Assembly (NCBI GenBank): GCA_965228435.1
Contig: OZ245818.1
Coordinates: 7,254,001 to 7,318,000 of the forward strand
Direction: 5' to 3'
DNA from: Hoeflea_A sp965228435
Lineage (GTDB): Bacteria; Pseudomonadota; Alphaproteobacteria; Rhizobiales; Rhizobiaceae
Length of the DNA stretch: 64,000 bases
This document shows positions 15,601 to 24,783 of the stretch, piece after piece. Every line of letters starts with the position of its first letter. Positions within the stretch are counted from its first letter, which is position 1. The position numbers and the translations under genes are program-made. Below the pieces are notes generated by a model that was given only the letters and a program-made list of their open reading frames with translations, searched no databases and had not been told where the DNA came from.

Positions 15601-16491
15601 ATGCAGGATGGAACGTTGTATACTTTGCGGGAAGTCGTGAGTCAGACGAAGATTCCGAAGCAGACCCTTTATGCTTGGGAACGACGTTACGACATCGTCA
15701 CGCCGAAACGAACCGACAGCAATCGTCGACTTTACACCCAAGAGGATATTTATCGGCTCACATTGCTGGCCAAACTTGTGGCCTCCGGCGAACGCATAGG
15801 CAACCTCGCTACATTCAGCATTGCTGATTTGGAGTCGATGGAACGTGCCGGCCGCCCCCGGGAAGAGGGCTCCGTCGCCGACTACATCCGGACGATCCGA
15901 AGCTTCGATCAGCCGTCACTGGACCGGATGCTGGCGACCAGTTTTCTGGCCTCTGGCCCTGCTCACTTTGTCCATGAGACCGTGTTCCCGGTGCTTCGCG
16001 AGATCGGCCGGCTTTGGCATGCCGGCGACATCCCCGCCGCCTCCGAACACCTTTTCTCCGCTTCTGTCCGCAACCTCCTGGGCCTTGCAATGAACCAGGG
16101 GCCGGTCAGAAGCACCAACAGCCGCGCTCTCTTTTCCACACTTTCGGGTGAGGCTCATGAGCTCGGCCTGCTGGCAGCTGCGGTCGCGGCCAAATCAAAC
16201 GGTTTCGGTACCACTTATCTGGGTCCGCAACTGCCCCCGGAGGAAATCGCGGGCGCTGCCCGGGCGCTGCGGGCAGACATCGTCTGCATCAGCGTAACTT
16301 CCATGCCGGTGGGTTCTTATGAGGAACAGATCCAAAGCCTCATACAACTGCTGCCAAGGCGTTCGGAAATCTGGGTGGGCGGACACGCGAATATGAGAAA
16401 CGTTTGCCAGGATCCGTGTCTGCAGTTCTTTGACGATCTGATCGGATTCGAACGTTCGCTGCGCATAAAATCCGTATCGGCGCACGGGTGA
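15601..16491 (+). CDS. MerR-type regulator with B12-binding domain, CarH-like photoreceptor candidate
   Basis: 296 residues from ATG 15601 (ATG 15559 possible; no strong ribosome site at either). A MerR helix-turn-helix (LYTLREVVSQTKIPKQTLYAW, split here by its wing RRYDIVTPKR) occupies residues 6-75. A helical cap follows with W139-H140 and E149-H150, fitting the W-x9-EH motif of adenosylcobalamin photoreceptors. The B12 Rossmann fold has E184-x-H186-x-x-G189, with His186 as lower axial ligand. By analogy with CarH it would be a dark-state repressor that releases DNA on light. Its target genes are not evident here. Confidence 0.82.
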   Translation: MQDGTLYTLREVVSQTKIPKQTLYAWERRYDIVTPKRTDSNRRLYTQEDIYRLTLLAKLVASGERIGNLATFSIADLESMERAGRPREEGSVADYIRTIRSFDQPSLDRMLATSFLASGPAHFVHETVFPVLREIGRLWHAGDIPAASEHLFSASVRNLLGLAMNQGPVRSTNSRALFSTLSGEAHELGLLAAAVAAKSNGFGTTYLGPQLPPEEIAGAARALRADIVCISVTSMPVGSYEEQIQSLIQLLPRRSEIWVGGHANMRNVCQDPCLQFFDDLIGFERSLRIKSVSAHG

Positions 16492-16879
16492 CGCTGTTTG
16501 CGACTGGGTCTATACGGAACGGTCCGAAAATTGCAGGAAATTCCGCTCTTCAACCTATTGACGAGGATTGAGTTACAATTTGCCCTTGTTGAGCATCTTT
16601 GATGTAAACATCGCGCTTTCTTGCACACTTCAACCTTCATTTACCATTAGATTTCATGCTCTTAGCCAGGTTCGATCAGTCTGGCGCTCAACCCGGCCGA
16701 CGTCCGCTCTGCGCCAGAATCGGTTGGCGCGTACATCCAACGCCCAAATCATGACGATAGGGGTGTCCCAGAAAACGACAGCAATCTCGGAGCAAAGCAG
16801 TACGCCATCGCCCGATCCCACACTCATTGGCCCGTTCGCCAGGCGTCAGCGTCCCCGATTTGCTTCAACAGGATCACGA
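16492..16879. other. Intergenic region before the aerotaxis gene
   Basis: About 390 bases. The frame of the next gene is open through much of it, and ATG 16751 could add 43 residues, but the added sequence is low-complexity and no ribosome site precedes it. I see no hairpin or RNA. Confidence 0.45.
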
Positions 16880-18430
16880 ATGAAAAAGCAGGACGACACA
16901 CTGGATATCCGCGACCGGCTGGAATTCATGGGACTCGACGGTCCCAGCGCTGAACAGATTCAGCTCTTGAAGGGCGTAATCGACCGGGAACTGAGCAGCG
17001 GGCTCGATCAGTTTTACGACAAGGTGCGCGTGACACCTGAGGTGCGGAAATTCTTTTCCTCTGATGGGCATATGCAAAGCGCCAAGGGCGCGCAGATGAA
17101 CCACTGGACGAGCATCGCGTCTGGGAATTTCAATGCGGACTACGTCCGACAGGTGCGAACCATCGGTTCGGTTCATGCTCGCATCGGTCTCAAGCCGCAA
17201 TGGTACATCGGCGGATATGCGCTCATCGTCGAGCACCTGGTCAAATCGATCGTCAGCGAGTTTTGGCCACGCAGCCTCATCGGTCGCACTGGTCGAATGG
17301 ATGCGGAAACATTCGGTTCAGCTTTGGCGTGCCTTCTCAAGGGTGTGTTGCTGGACATGGACATTGCGATTTCGGTGTACGGCGATGAAGCGGAAAAGGC
17401 ACGAGTCGAGGCCGAAGAGGAGGCTATAGCCGCCGAGCGGGAACTGGTATCACGCGTCTTCGGACAAGCACTCTCGCAGCTCGCTCATAAGGACCTGAGT
17501 TACCGGGTTTCAGAGGATGTCCCCGATGCCTATGCAAATCTGAGGGACGATTATAACAATTCTGCTGAAACACTGGCAGCTGCGTTGCTCCATGTGGGAC
17601 AGACAGCTGAATCCATCCGTAGCGGCTCCAGCGAGATCCGCGAAGCGTCCGGTGAGCTGTCCAAACGATCCGAGCAGCAGGCTGTCTCCGTTGAGGAGAC
17701 GGCTTCAGCCGTCGAAGAGATAACGGCCACGGTTGCCTCGACCGCAAAGCGGGCGGAAGAGGCCAGCAATCTTGTCGGCAAGACCAAAGGCAGCGCCGAG
17801 CAATCCAGCGTTATCGTCAAGAAAACCGTTGCGGCGATGAGTGAGATCGAGGCCTCTTCCGACAAGATTGCCAGTATCATCGGTGTTATCGACGACATCG
17901 CCTTTCAGACCAACCTACTGGCCTTGAATGCCGGCGTCGAAGCCGCCCGCGCCGGCGAAGCGGGCAAGGGATTTGCGGTGGTCGCTCAGGAGGTCCGCGA
18001 GCTCGCGCAGCGCTCGGCTGTTGCCGCGCAGGAAATCAAGGCACTGATCACCAAGTCCGGTGAGCAAGTCAAATCAGGTGTCGCGCTGGTCGCCGAAACT
18101 GGTGAAGCGCTAACGACGATCGTCGACGGTGTGGGCGAGATCGATGCCCATGCGACGGCAATCCTGGAGACGGCGCGCGAACAGTCCAACGGATTGAATG
18201 AAATCAACCAGGCCGTCAACACAATCGACCAGGGCACTCAGAAGAATGTCACCATGGTAGAGGAGTCCTCGGCGGCGACTCATGACCTTGCTGCTCAGGC
18301 ATCGTCACTGATCGATCTGCTGAAACAGTTCAAAACCACCGCTTCGGTCGTGGCGGGCCCTGGCAACGCCGCAGGAGCCAGTTCCGGCTCGACGTATTCC
18401 CGGAACGATCCAGTGGATCTGGCAAGCTGA
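16880..18430 (+). CDS. Globin-coupled methyl-accepting chemotaxis protein (HemAT-like)
   Basis: 516 residues from ATG 16880 (AGGA 7 nt upstream). Residues 10-175 are a sensor globin with IGSVHARIGL, in which H99 is the proximal heme ligand, and the family's WYIGGY. No transmembrane helix is present, so it is a soluble transducer. After a HAMP-like linker (about 195-245) the signalling domain has the hairpin tip IIGVIDDIAFQTNLLALNAG and VVAQEVRELAQRSA. It would bind oxygen and signal to CheA for aerotaxis. It follows the CarH-like gene on the same strand. Confidence 0.9.
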   Translation: MKKQDDTLDIRDRLEFMGLDGPSAEQIQLLKGVIDRELSSGLDQFYDKVRVTPEVRKFFSSDGHMQSAKGAQMNHWTSIASGNFNADYVRQVRTIGSVHARIGLKPQWYIGGYALIVEHLVKSIVSEFWPRSLIGRTGRMDAETFGSALACLLKGVLLDMDIAISVYGDEAEKARVEAEEEAIAAERELVSRVFGQALSQLAHKDLSYRVSEDVPDAYANLRDDYNNSAETLAAALLHVGQTAESIRSGSSEIREASGELSKRSEQQAVSVEETASAVEEITATVASTAKRAEEASNLVGKTKGSAEQSSVIVKKTVAAMSEIEASSDKIASIIGVIDDIAFQTNLLALNAGVEAARAGEAGKGFAVVAQEVRELAQRSAVAAQEIKALITKSGEQVKSGVALVAETGEALTTIVDGVGEIDAHATAILETAREQSNGLNEINQAVNTIDQGTQKNVTMVEESSAATHDLAAQASSLIDLLKQFKTTASVVAGPGNAAGASSGSTYSRNDPVDLAS

Positions 18431-18525
18431 CCAGCAGGTCAGATATATCGCTTCGACCCGTCCAGCATTGCCGCGCCGAGACGCCATCCTGGGTGCGGCG
18501 ATTCAGTCGCACCCGACGGTGACAT

Positions 18526-19074
18526 TCAACGGACCTGGTCGAGAAGGCGCTTGCACTCAAGCAAATCGTAGAGAGCCTCTTGGAGCAGAGAACGGTCGTC
18601 CTTTGAGATGTCGCCGCCCTGCCCGGTTTCACCGTGCTGCCCGTTGCCGGCAGCCCGGAAAGTCGTCGGGACTTTCGCCTGACCGACGATACGGTCGCCA
18701 TCGAATCCCACCTCGTTGGCTACCGCGTCGGCCGGCGTCGAAGCTTGCTGGTCCGTTTCCTCGGCTTTGGTAAAGGAAGCGAGCGCTTCAGCCGCCGTGA
18801 CTTCCCCCGAGCCAATGGCAATCGCAAAGCGCGGACCGTTCTGCCTGAGAAGTTTCTGAACGCCCTTGATCGTGTAGCCTTGATCGTAAAGCAGGTGGCG
18901 AATTCCGCGCAGAAGATCGATGTCATCCGGACGATAGTAGCGTCGCCCGCCACCGCGTTTCATCGGCTTTATCTGGTTGAACCGCGTTTCCCAGAAGCGC
19001 AGCACGTGTTGCGGCAGATCCAACTCGTCAGCAACTTCGCTGATGGTACGAAAAGCGTCAGGTCCTTTGTCCAT
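18526..19074 (-). CDS. MerR-family regulator downstream of ihfA
   Basis: 182 residues from ATG 19074; further in-frame starts exist at 19104 and 19125. The HTH reads FRTISEVADELDLPQHVLRFWE with a wing GGGRRYYRPDDIDLLRGI. There are no effector-domain cysteines; the C-terminal half is low-complexity. It lies after ihfA as in many rhizobia, where it is conserved but uncharacterised. It converges with the aerotaxis gene. Confidence 0.85.
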   Translation of the reverse strand: MDKGPDAFRTISEVADELDLPQHVLRFWETRFNQIKPMKRGGGRRYYRPDDIDLLRGIRHLLYDQGYTIKGVQKLLRQNGPRFAIAIGSGEVTAAEALASFTKAEETDQQASTPADAVANEVGFDGDRIVGQAKVPTTFRAAGNGQHGETGQGGDISKDDRSLLQEALYDLLECKRLLDQVR

Positions 19075-19464
19075 GGCCGTCTGATCCCGTTCTGGTCTGG
19101 GCATTGCAAGCCGGCTCAAGACCAATTGCCGGCGCTCCGACTGGCGGTTGCCCGTGTCGCCCCTGCGTCACCAGATGACCTCTCCAGACCTCATCCCCAC
19201 TGTCAGAGGCCGACTGCAACATCCGGCTCTTGGTACTGCCTGTGTCGGAATCGGAGGCCACCCGGTAGACTACGCCACTGAATTGAGGCGGTATTGAGTC
19301 GCTATTGCAACGCTTCGGCTGACTTTTTTCAAGCAGCGGGCGAAGAAAGTGTGTGGATGAATCCTGGCACTGCACCGCTGGTTCTGACGGCGCGCAAAAC
19401 CATGCCGGTGCGCCATCGTCCGTTTGAGGGTCGGATAATGCGAAGGATCGCCCGTAACGGACTA
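19075..19464. other. Intergenic region between ihfA and merR
   Basis: About 390 bases. In relatives a tRNA is often near this position, but I find no tRNA cloverleaf here. No hairpin with a T-run is visible. Short frames on both strands lack starts with ribosome sites. Confidence 0.45.
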
Positions 19465-19788
19465 TCAGGACTTGCCGGAGTTTTTGCGATCTATGTGAGC
19501 GTCAAGCACGCGTTGTTTCAGCACGTTCGAGGCCTTGAACGTCATCACCCGGCGCGGCGAGATCGGAACCTCTTCGCCGGTCTTTGGATTGCGTCCGATG
19601 CGCTCATTCTTGTCGCGAATTTGGAAAGTTGCAAATGAGGATAGCTTAACACTTTCGCCACGCACGATGGCGTTGCAGATCTCGTCAATGACCATTTCTA
19701 CAAGAGATGCGGATTCCGTTCTTGAAAGTCCCACCTTGCGGAACACCGCTTCCGCGAGGTCTGCCCTCGTGACCGTCTTTCCGCCCAT
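19465..19788 (-). CDS. ihfA: Integration host factor subunit alpha
   Basis: 107 residues, the normal size. The HU/IHF fold is intact: TRADLAEAVFRKVGLSR, the SSFATFQIRDK beta-strand, and the DNA-bending arm signature GRNPKTGEEVPISPRRVMTFKAS, with the conserved Pro that kinks DNA. It heterodimerises with IhfB (not in the window) to bend DNA in transcription, replication and recombination. It sits downstream of plsX-fabH as in other alphaproteobacteria. Confidence 0.97.
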   Translation of the reverse strand: MGGKTVTRADLAEAVFRKVGLSRTESASLVEMVIDEICNAIVRGESVKLSSFATFQIRDKNERIGRNPKTGEEVPISPRRVMTFKASNVLKQRVLDAHIDRKNSGKS

Positions 19789-19931
19789 TGAACCGCAACC
19801 ATCCCCGCATTTATTCTCCCGGATTTCACCGGATTTTCTTAAGAGTATTGGCCAATCGATGGTGGGTCAAGCCGTGATTTTGTTGCAGCGCATCGATAAA
19901 TGCATGAAAATCATGATTTTTCCGTTGGACA

Positions 19932-20903
19932 CTACCAGCGAACCAGAACAGCGCCCCAGGTGAAACCGCCTCCCATTGCTTCCAGTAGCACGACATCGTT
20001 TTCCTTGATGCGACCATCATCCAGGGCATCGACCAGCGCAAGCGGAATTGATGCGGCCGAAGTGTTGCCATACCGGTCAACCGTGATGACCACCTTCGCA
20101 GGATCGATACCGAGTTTCTTCGCTGAAGCGTCGATGATGCGTTTGTTTGCCTGATGGGGCACAAACCAGTCGATGTCGTCGGCGGTCAGACCAGTGGCGT
20201 CGAATACGGATTCAATCACGTCGGTGATCATGCCAACCGCATGTTTGAAAACCTCGCGGCCCTGCATGCGCAGATGACCCACCGTCTGCGTGCTTGATGG
20301 TCCACCGTCGACGTAGAGCTTTTCCTTGTGGCTGCCATCTGAACGCAGTTTCGAGGCAAGCACGCCGCGATCCTGCAATTCGCCTTCCGATTCCACAGCC
20401 TCGAGGACGAGGGCTCCGGCGCCGTCGCCAAACAGCACGCAGGTACCCCGATCTTCCCAATCGAGGATGCGTGAAAAGGTCTCGGCGCCAATAACCAAAG
20501 CCCGTTTGGCCAATCCGGTGCGAAGATAGGCATCGGCCGTCGTCATCGCGTAGACAAAGCCCGTGCATACTGCCTGAACGTCGAAAGCGGCACCCTGGCG
20601 TATGCCAAGCCGGTTCTGGATATCAACGGCGGCAGCCGGAAAGGTGTTGTCCGGTGTTGATGTCGCCACAATGATCAGGTCGATGTCCTGGGCGTTCATT
20701 CCGGCCCGGTCGAGTGCGGCTTGCGCGGCGCCTGCCCCGAGCGAGCAGGTTGTTTCGTGATCGCCTGCGATGTAGCGCTGCTTGATGCCGGTTCGCTGGA
20801 TGATCCATTCGTCGGTGGTTTCGACGACATTCTCCAGCTCCTGGTTGGTCACCACCTTCTCGGGAAGGCAGGACCCGTAACCACGCACCACTGATCGGAT
20901 CAT
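19932..20903 (-). CDS. fabH: Beta-ketoacyl-ACP synthase III
   Basis: 323 residues from ATG 20903. The catalytic triad is complete: Cys113 in VQAVCTGFVYA, His in VPHQANKRI, and Asn in RYGNTSAAS. It condenses acetyl-CoA with malonyl-ACP to start type II fatty acid synthesis. Two bases separate the plsX stop (20906) from the ATG; a GTG at 20909 is an alternative start that would overlap plsX. Confidence 0.97.
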   Translation of the reverse strand: MIRSVVRGYGSCLPEKVVTNQELENVVETTDEWIIQRTGIKQRYIAGDHETTCSLGAGAAQAALDRAGMNAQDIDLIIVATSTPDNTFPAAAVDIQNRLGIRQGAAFDVQAVCTGFVYAMTTADAYLRTGLAKRALVIGAETFSRILDWEDRGTCVLFGDGAGALVLEAVESEGELQDRGVLASKLRSDGSHKEKLYVDGGPSSTQTVGHLRMQGREVFKHAVGMITDVIESVFDATGLTADDIDWFVPHQANKRIIDASAKKLGIDPAKVVITVDRYGNTSAASIPLALVDALDDGRIKENDVVLLEAMGGGFTWGAVLVRW

Positions 20904-20905
20904 TC

Positions 20906-21961
20906 TCACCCCTGGACTTCCTTCGCCGGCTCTTCCGTGATGGGAAGTCGGGCGTGGTAGATTTTCAAGTCGTTTTCGATTTTCGAGATAAGGTCGTTGC
21001 GCGCCATGTCATGGGCAACGTCCACAGCCGCCGCAAATCCGTCGGCATCCGTTCCGCCATGGCTCTTGATGACCACGCCGTTGAGACCAAGGAACACACC
21101 GCCATTGACCTTGCCGGGATCCATTTTCTCCCGCAGGCGGTCGAACGCGCTCTTGGCCATGATGTAGCCAAGCCGCGCCATCCAGGTGCGAGTCATCGCT
21201 GCACGCAGATATTCGCCGATCTGACGAGCCGTTCCCTCAGCAGCCTTGAGCGCGATGTTGCCGGAAAACCCCTCAGTGACAACGACATCGACGGTCCCGC
21301 GGCCGAGATCATCACCTTCGACGAAGCCGCGATAGTTCATCCCGGGCAATCCGCTGGCTTTCAGGATGCGGCCGGCTTCCTTGACCTCTTCCTGCCCCTT
21401 GATCTCCTCGACGCCAATGTTCAGCAGTCCGACCGAGGGCTTTTCGATCTCAAACAGCGCTCGCGCCATGGCGGCGCCCATCATGGAAAAATCGATGAGT
21501 TGTTGTGCATCGGCACCAACCGTCGCACCGACATCGAGGACAATGCTCTCGCCGCGAACGGTCGGCCAAATGGCAGCGATGGCCGGACGTTCGATATTGG
21601 CCATCGTGCGCAGGCAGAAGCGCGCCATCGCCATCAGCGCGCCGGTGTTTCCGGCTGAAACCGCGACGTTGGCCTCTCCATTCTTGACGGCCTCGATCGA
21701 GCGCCACATGGTGGATTTCCAACGCCCCTGGCGCAGGGCCTTGCTGGGTTTGTCATCCATGCGCACGGCAATTTCGCAGGGATGGAACGTGCTGGCCGCC
21801 TGCAGTTTGGGAAACTGTTCGAGGATCGGCATACACACGTCCTCGATGCCATAAATATGAAAGCGCAATTCGGGATGACGATCATGGGACTTGGCTAGCC
21901 CCGGAATGGCCACGTCAGGGCCATGGTCCCCTCCCATCGCATCGACGGAAATTGTGATCAA
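20906..21961 (-). CDS. plsX: Phosphate acyltransferase
   Basis: 351 residues. It starts MITISVDAMGGDHGP, the PlsX hallmark, and contains NIGVEEIKG and VTEGFSGNIALK. It converts acyl-ACP to acyl-phosphate, the donor for PlsY in phosphatidic acid synthesis; the protein is peripheral on the inner membrane. It lies between the DUF177 gene and fabH, a widely conserved lipid operon. Confidence 0.97.
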   Translation of the reverse strand: MITISVDAMGGDHGPDVAIPGLAKSHDRHPELRFHIYGIEDVCMPILEQFPKLQAASTFHPCEIAVRMDDKPSKALRQGRWKSTMWRSIEAVKNGEANVAVSAGNTGALMAMARFCLRTMANIERPAIAAIWPTVRGESIVLDVGATVGADAQQLIDFSMMGAAMARALFEIEKPSVGLLNIGVEEIKGQEEVKEAGRILKASGLPGMNYRGFVEGDDLGRGTVDVVVTEGFSGNIALKAAEGTARQIGEYLRAAMTRTWMARLGYIMAKSAFDRLREKMDPGKVNGGVFLGLNGVVIKSHGGTDADGFAAAVDVAHDMARNDLISKIENDLKIYHARLPITEEPAKEVQG

Positions 21962-22140
21962 CTGCTGCAGTCCCTCATTGCCGATGCCGCGATGAAATCG
22001 GGGTCAGTTCGGTGAACCCGGCCCGGAGCCCGCGCGGCCCGGTGAAAATAACGCTTTTGCGGCGGCATACAACCGTATTGTCGCCCTGGCGCAGCGCTGT
22101 CCAGTGATTCCGGCGACCCGTCGTCAAACTCCGGATGCGC

Positions 22141-22719
22141 TCACTTGCCACCAGTCTTCCAGGCCTTGAGGTCAGCAAAAGGAGACGGTTCGACCGTGTT
22201 ATCCTCATCTTCCGGCTGGTCGTCTTCGAAAACAGCGCTTTCGGCCCGTGGATATGGATCGATGGCCAGCACTACAAACTCCTCGCACACTGCGGCAACG
22301 TCGATGGTGTTCCCCGCGAAAGTTTCCGGGGCATCCGGCCCTTCGGACTCGACGATCATCTCGCCATCGTCATCAGTCTTGACCCGAGCAAGTCTCGATC
22401 CTTCCGGAACGAAGAGAGCATCAATGCGCTCTTCAATGGTCGACGGTACCGGTTCCAGCGTGACAACACAGTCCTGGGTGATGGCCGCCTCGATGACGCC
22501 CTTGATCCGTACCCCGTCGCGCTTCCAACGACCCAATTCGAGATCTGCATAGACCCGTTCAACGCTGGTTACACCCCAGCGGTGCGCCAAGTCCTTCCGT
22601 TCGTCTTCGTCAGCCTGCATCGTGACGCGAACCGGATTGGTTCCGATATGGCTGACATTCACGTGAAAGCTGAACGAATTCTGCGCGGGTTTGTTTTCTT
22701 GTTTCATTGGCCTGTCCAT
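22141..22719 (-). CDS. DUF177 (YceD) family protein
   Basis: 192 residues from ATG 22719 (ATG 22707 possible). The conserved DUF177 core is visible as TQDCVVTLEPVPSTIEERIDALF and, near the C-terminus, the acidic VCEEFVVLAIDPYPR. Members are linked to 23S rRNA accumulation and ribosome assembly in bacteria and plastids and usually precede rpmF or plsX; here plsX follows. It starts 5 bases after the chaperone gene's stop. Confidence 0.92.
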   Translation of the reverse strand: MDRPMKQENKPAQNSFSFHVNVSHIGTNPVRVTMQADEDERKDLAHRWGVTSVERVYADLELGRWKRDGVRIKGVIEAAITQDCVVTLEPVPSTIEERIDALFVPEGSRLARVKTDDDGEMIVESEGPDAPETFAGNTIDVAAVCEEFVVLAIDPYPRAESAVFEDDQPEDEDNTVEPSPFADLKAWKTGGK

Positions 22720-22724
22720 TGTGT

Positions 22725-23276
22725 TCAGCCAGCCTCAGATCGGTCGTCATCAGGCACGATCAAACGACCACTCAGAAGGTCATCCGGATTCAAGCGGGCG
22801 AATCGACGATCAAGATCGACAACTGCTTGCGCCAGCCGGGTCATGCGATCGCCCTCCGCATCGCTGTCCGGGTGGATGTTGCGGCTGAGAGCGTCCGCCA
22901 ATGCCTGCTCATCGCGGTTATCGAGTGCGGCACCGTAGGATTCGGTTCGACCGTAGAACATGCGAGCCAGCTTCTTCATCCGCTTCGGCACGCTCGTATC
23001 ACCAACACCGAGTTCACGAATCGAGTGATCGATATCTTCGAAAAACGTATCCACCATGTCCTGAGCCAGCGGCGCGACCGTTTGCCCGGCGCTGTGGGCG
23101 CCTCGCAGCCATAGCACCATGAAAAGGGATAGCATTTCGAATCGGCCCATCACCGTGTCAGGCACGTTCATGTCGCGATAGTAGACAGGGTCGCGCGCCG
23201 CTTCGGACAACTGTCCGTAGAGACCATCAACGATAGCGCGGTTCTTTCTTTTGCGGCCAAAAATACCGAAGATCAT
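22725..23276 (-). CDS. Ubiquinol-cytochrome c chaperone family protein
   Basis: 183 residues. The N-terminal basic segment is followed by the UQCC1/CBP3 core: LYGQLSEAARDPVYY, GRFEMLSLFMVLWLRG and SIRELGVGDTSVPKRMKKLA with a later FYGRTESYGAAL. In mitochondria this family helps assemble cytochrome bc1; in alphaproteobacteria the role is assumed equivalent. It is first in the DUF177-plsX-fabH operon and divergent from bamE. Confidence 0.92.
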   Translation of the reverse strand: MIFGIFGRKRKNRAIVDGLYGQLSEAARDPVYYRDMNVPDTVMGRFEMLSLFMVLWLRGAHSAGQTVAPLAQDMVDTFFEDIDHSIRELGVGDTSVPKRMKKLARMFYGRTESYGAALDNRDEQALADALSRNIHPDSDAEGDRMTRLAQAVVDLDRRFARLNPDDLLSGRLIVPDDDRSEAG

Positions 23277-23410
23277 GCGCCTGCCTTATTTTCGGCACCG
23301 GATGCCGCCATTGGAGAAGCAGCCTACCTGTTGCATCATTTGCGTAGCTGGTTTACCGAAGCGACCGGGAAACAATGGCTCTGCCGTTTGGGTTGTCAGG
23401 GGAGATACTG

Positions 23411-23905
23411 TTGAAGCAGCATACATTCAACACACAGCGGCGAATTTTTTGCCGGAATGCCGCAGCCTTTGGCCTGAGCGCGGCGGTGTTGACGGGATGC
23501 AGCACCAGCGAGACGCTGACGCACGGCTACGTCCTGGACAATCAGACGCTCGAATTGGTGCCACCAGGCTCCAGCAAGGAACAGGTCTTGCTGTCGCTCG
23601 GGACGCCAACCACGAAGGCTGACTACGGTAACGAGGCCTTTTACTACATCTCCCAGAAGCGGGTGCGTAGTGCGATGTTCCTCAAACCGCGACTGGTGGA
23701 ACAATCGGTCCTGGCGGTGTATTTCGACAACGAAGAAACCGTAGAGAACATTGCCAACTACACCCTTGCGGACGGCAAGGTGTTCGACACGATCAGCCGC
23801 ACGACGCCGACGGGCGGCAAAGAGGAAACCTTCCTCAGCCGTGTTCTCTCATCCCTCGGCACTTCGGGTGAAGCCGGCGCGAGACAGATCCTCGGCGGCC
23901 AATAG
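23411..23905 (+). CDS. bamE: Outer membrane protein assembly factor BamE
   Basis: 164 residues. I place the start at TTG 23411, since GGGGAGA lies 7 nt upstream and the product then has a proper lipoprotein signal ending LTG-Cys30; ATG 23375 would place extra residues before the signal. The SmpA/OmlA core follows (VPPGSSKEQVLLSLGTPTTK and DNEETVENI). It is a lipoprotein of the Bam complex that folds outer-membrane beta-barrels. The divergent neighbour is the bc1 chaperone. Confidence 0.93.
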   Translation: MKQHTFNTQRRIFCRNAAAFGLSAAVLTGCSTSETLTHGYVLDNQTLELVPPGSSKEQVLLSLGTPTTKADYGNEAFYYISQKRVRSAMFLKPRLVEQSVLAVYFDNEETVENIANYTLADGKVFDTISRTTPTGGKEETFLSRVLSSLGTSGEAGARQILGGQ

Positions 23906-23953
23906 CGGTCGAAGCCTCAAACCTTGCAGCACATTTTGTTTTGACGTCGCCGA

Positions 23954-24556
23954 TCAGAAGCGGACGCCGATTCGGCCGCCGACCGATTCGAGCCCCGGGT
24001 TGGCTACGCTAATGTTCGCGTTGGAAATGTGATTGAGAAAGATCTGCATGGTCATCGTTTCGGTGATGTCGAAACCGATGCTGGCCTGAAGGTGGAACAG
24101 GAATGCGTATCCAAGGTCCTTTGTGTCACCTGATCCGCTCGTCACCCTGGGTCCGGTGTTCCAAGAACCACCACCACCGAATCCGAAATAGAGACGGCGA
24201 GTGACGTAGGCTTCCCAGTTCAGACCGGCATAGATGACGTGGATCTGCGCGTCATCGGATATTGCAATATCGGTACCAAGATAGGGACGCGGCGAACCAA
24301 TACGTTCCAGAAAATCCGGTGACGGCGCCAAAACTTCAAAGTTAACCACCCCACCATTGTAGTCGGTTGGAGTGGCTGGTCCGAAGTCGTAGGCGCCGCC
24401 GCCAAACCGCACCTCCCAGTAGTCAGCATTTTTGCCGAAGCCAAGACCGGACCTCTGGTCGTCGGCCAAGGTCGGCGCAATCAGCACAAGATGCGCGAGC
24501 GCCGCGACAACAATCGTTCGCAATGATTGGCTTATCAATTCGGTCCCCACAGCCAT
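23954..24556 (-). CDS. Lipid A 3-O-deacylase (PagL) family, acyloxyacyl hydrolase
   Basis: 200 residues with a signal peptide (about 1-31). It is an eight-stranded barrel by alternation, and near the C-terminus has FLNHISNANISVANPGLESVG, split by the PagL active-site pattern His-x-Ser-Asn-Ala with the downstream Glu. It ends in Phe as outer-membrane barrels do. It removes the 3-O-linked acyl chain of lipid A, changing envelope charge and immune recognition. It converges with bamE with about 50 bases between. Confidence 0.9.
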   Translation of the reverse strand: MAVGTELISQSLRTIVVAALAHLVLIAPTLADDQRSGLGFGKNADYWEVRFGGGAYDFGPATPTDYNGGVVNFEVLAPSPDFLERIGSPRPYLGTDIAISDDAQIHVIYAGLNWEAYVTRRLYFGFGGGGSWNTGPRVTSGSGDTKDLGYAFLFHLQASIGFDITETMTMQIFLNHISNANISVANPGLESVGGRIGVRF

Positions 24557-24718
24557 CCCTGCAACCTAAGGATATATCAATACCCGCAGGTCGGCATATA
24601 TCAAGCTTCCGCAATAGTTGAATGGCAAAACTGTCACACAGTTGCAGAAACGCATCACATCTGTTTCACCTCGGAAAAAAACCCTTTCCAACTGGTCGTT
24701 TGACCGGATCAGAGTGAC

Positions 24719-24751
24719 AAAAAAAGAACCCCGCGGGTGACCGCGGGGTTC
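24719..24751 (-). terminator. Intrinsic terminator of hppA
   Basis: GAACCCCGCGG (24726-24736) and CCGCGGGGTTC (24741-24751) form an 11-bp perfect stem with a 4-nt loop. Seven T follow on the minus strand (24725-24719). It lies 33 bases after the hppA stop. Confidence 0.95.
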
Positions 24752-24783
24752 CGTTTTGTTTGATGCCTGTTCCCGAATGCAGG

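Noticed and set aside
16568..16879. N-terminal extension of the aerotaxis transducer
   Set aside because: The globin domain starts right after ATG 16880, which has AGGA upstream; the extension has no domain and no ribosome site.
19907..19920. AAAATCATGATTTT palindrome between fabH and ihfA
   Set aside because: Short, AT-rich and low in information; likely chance.
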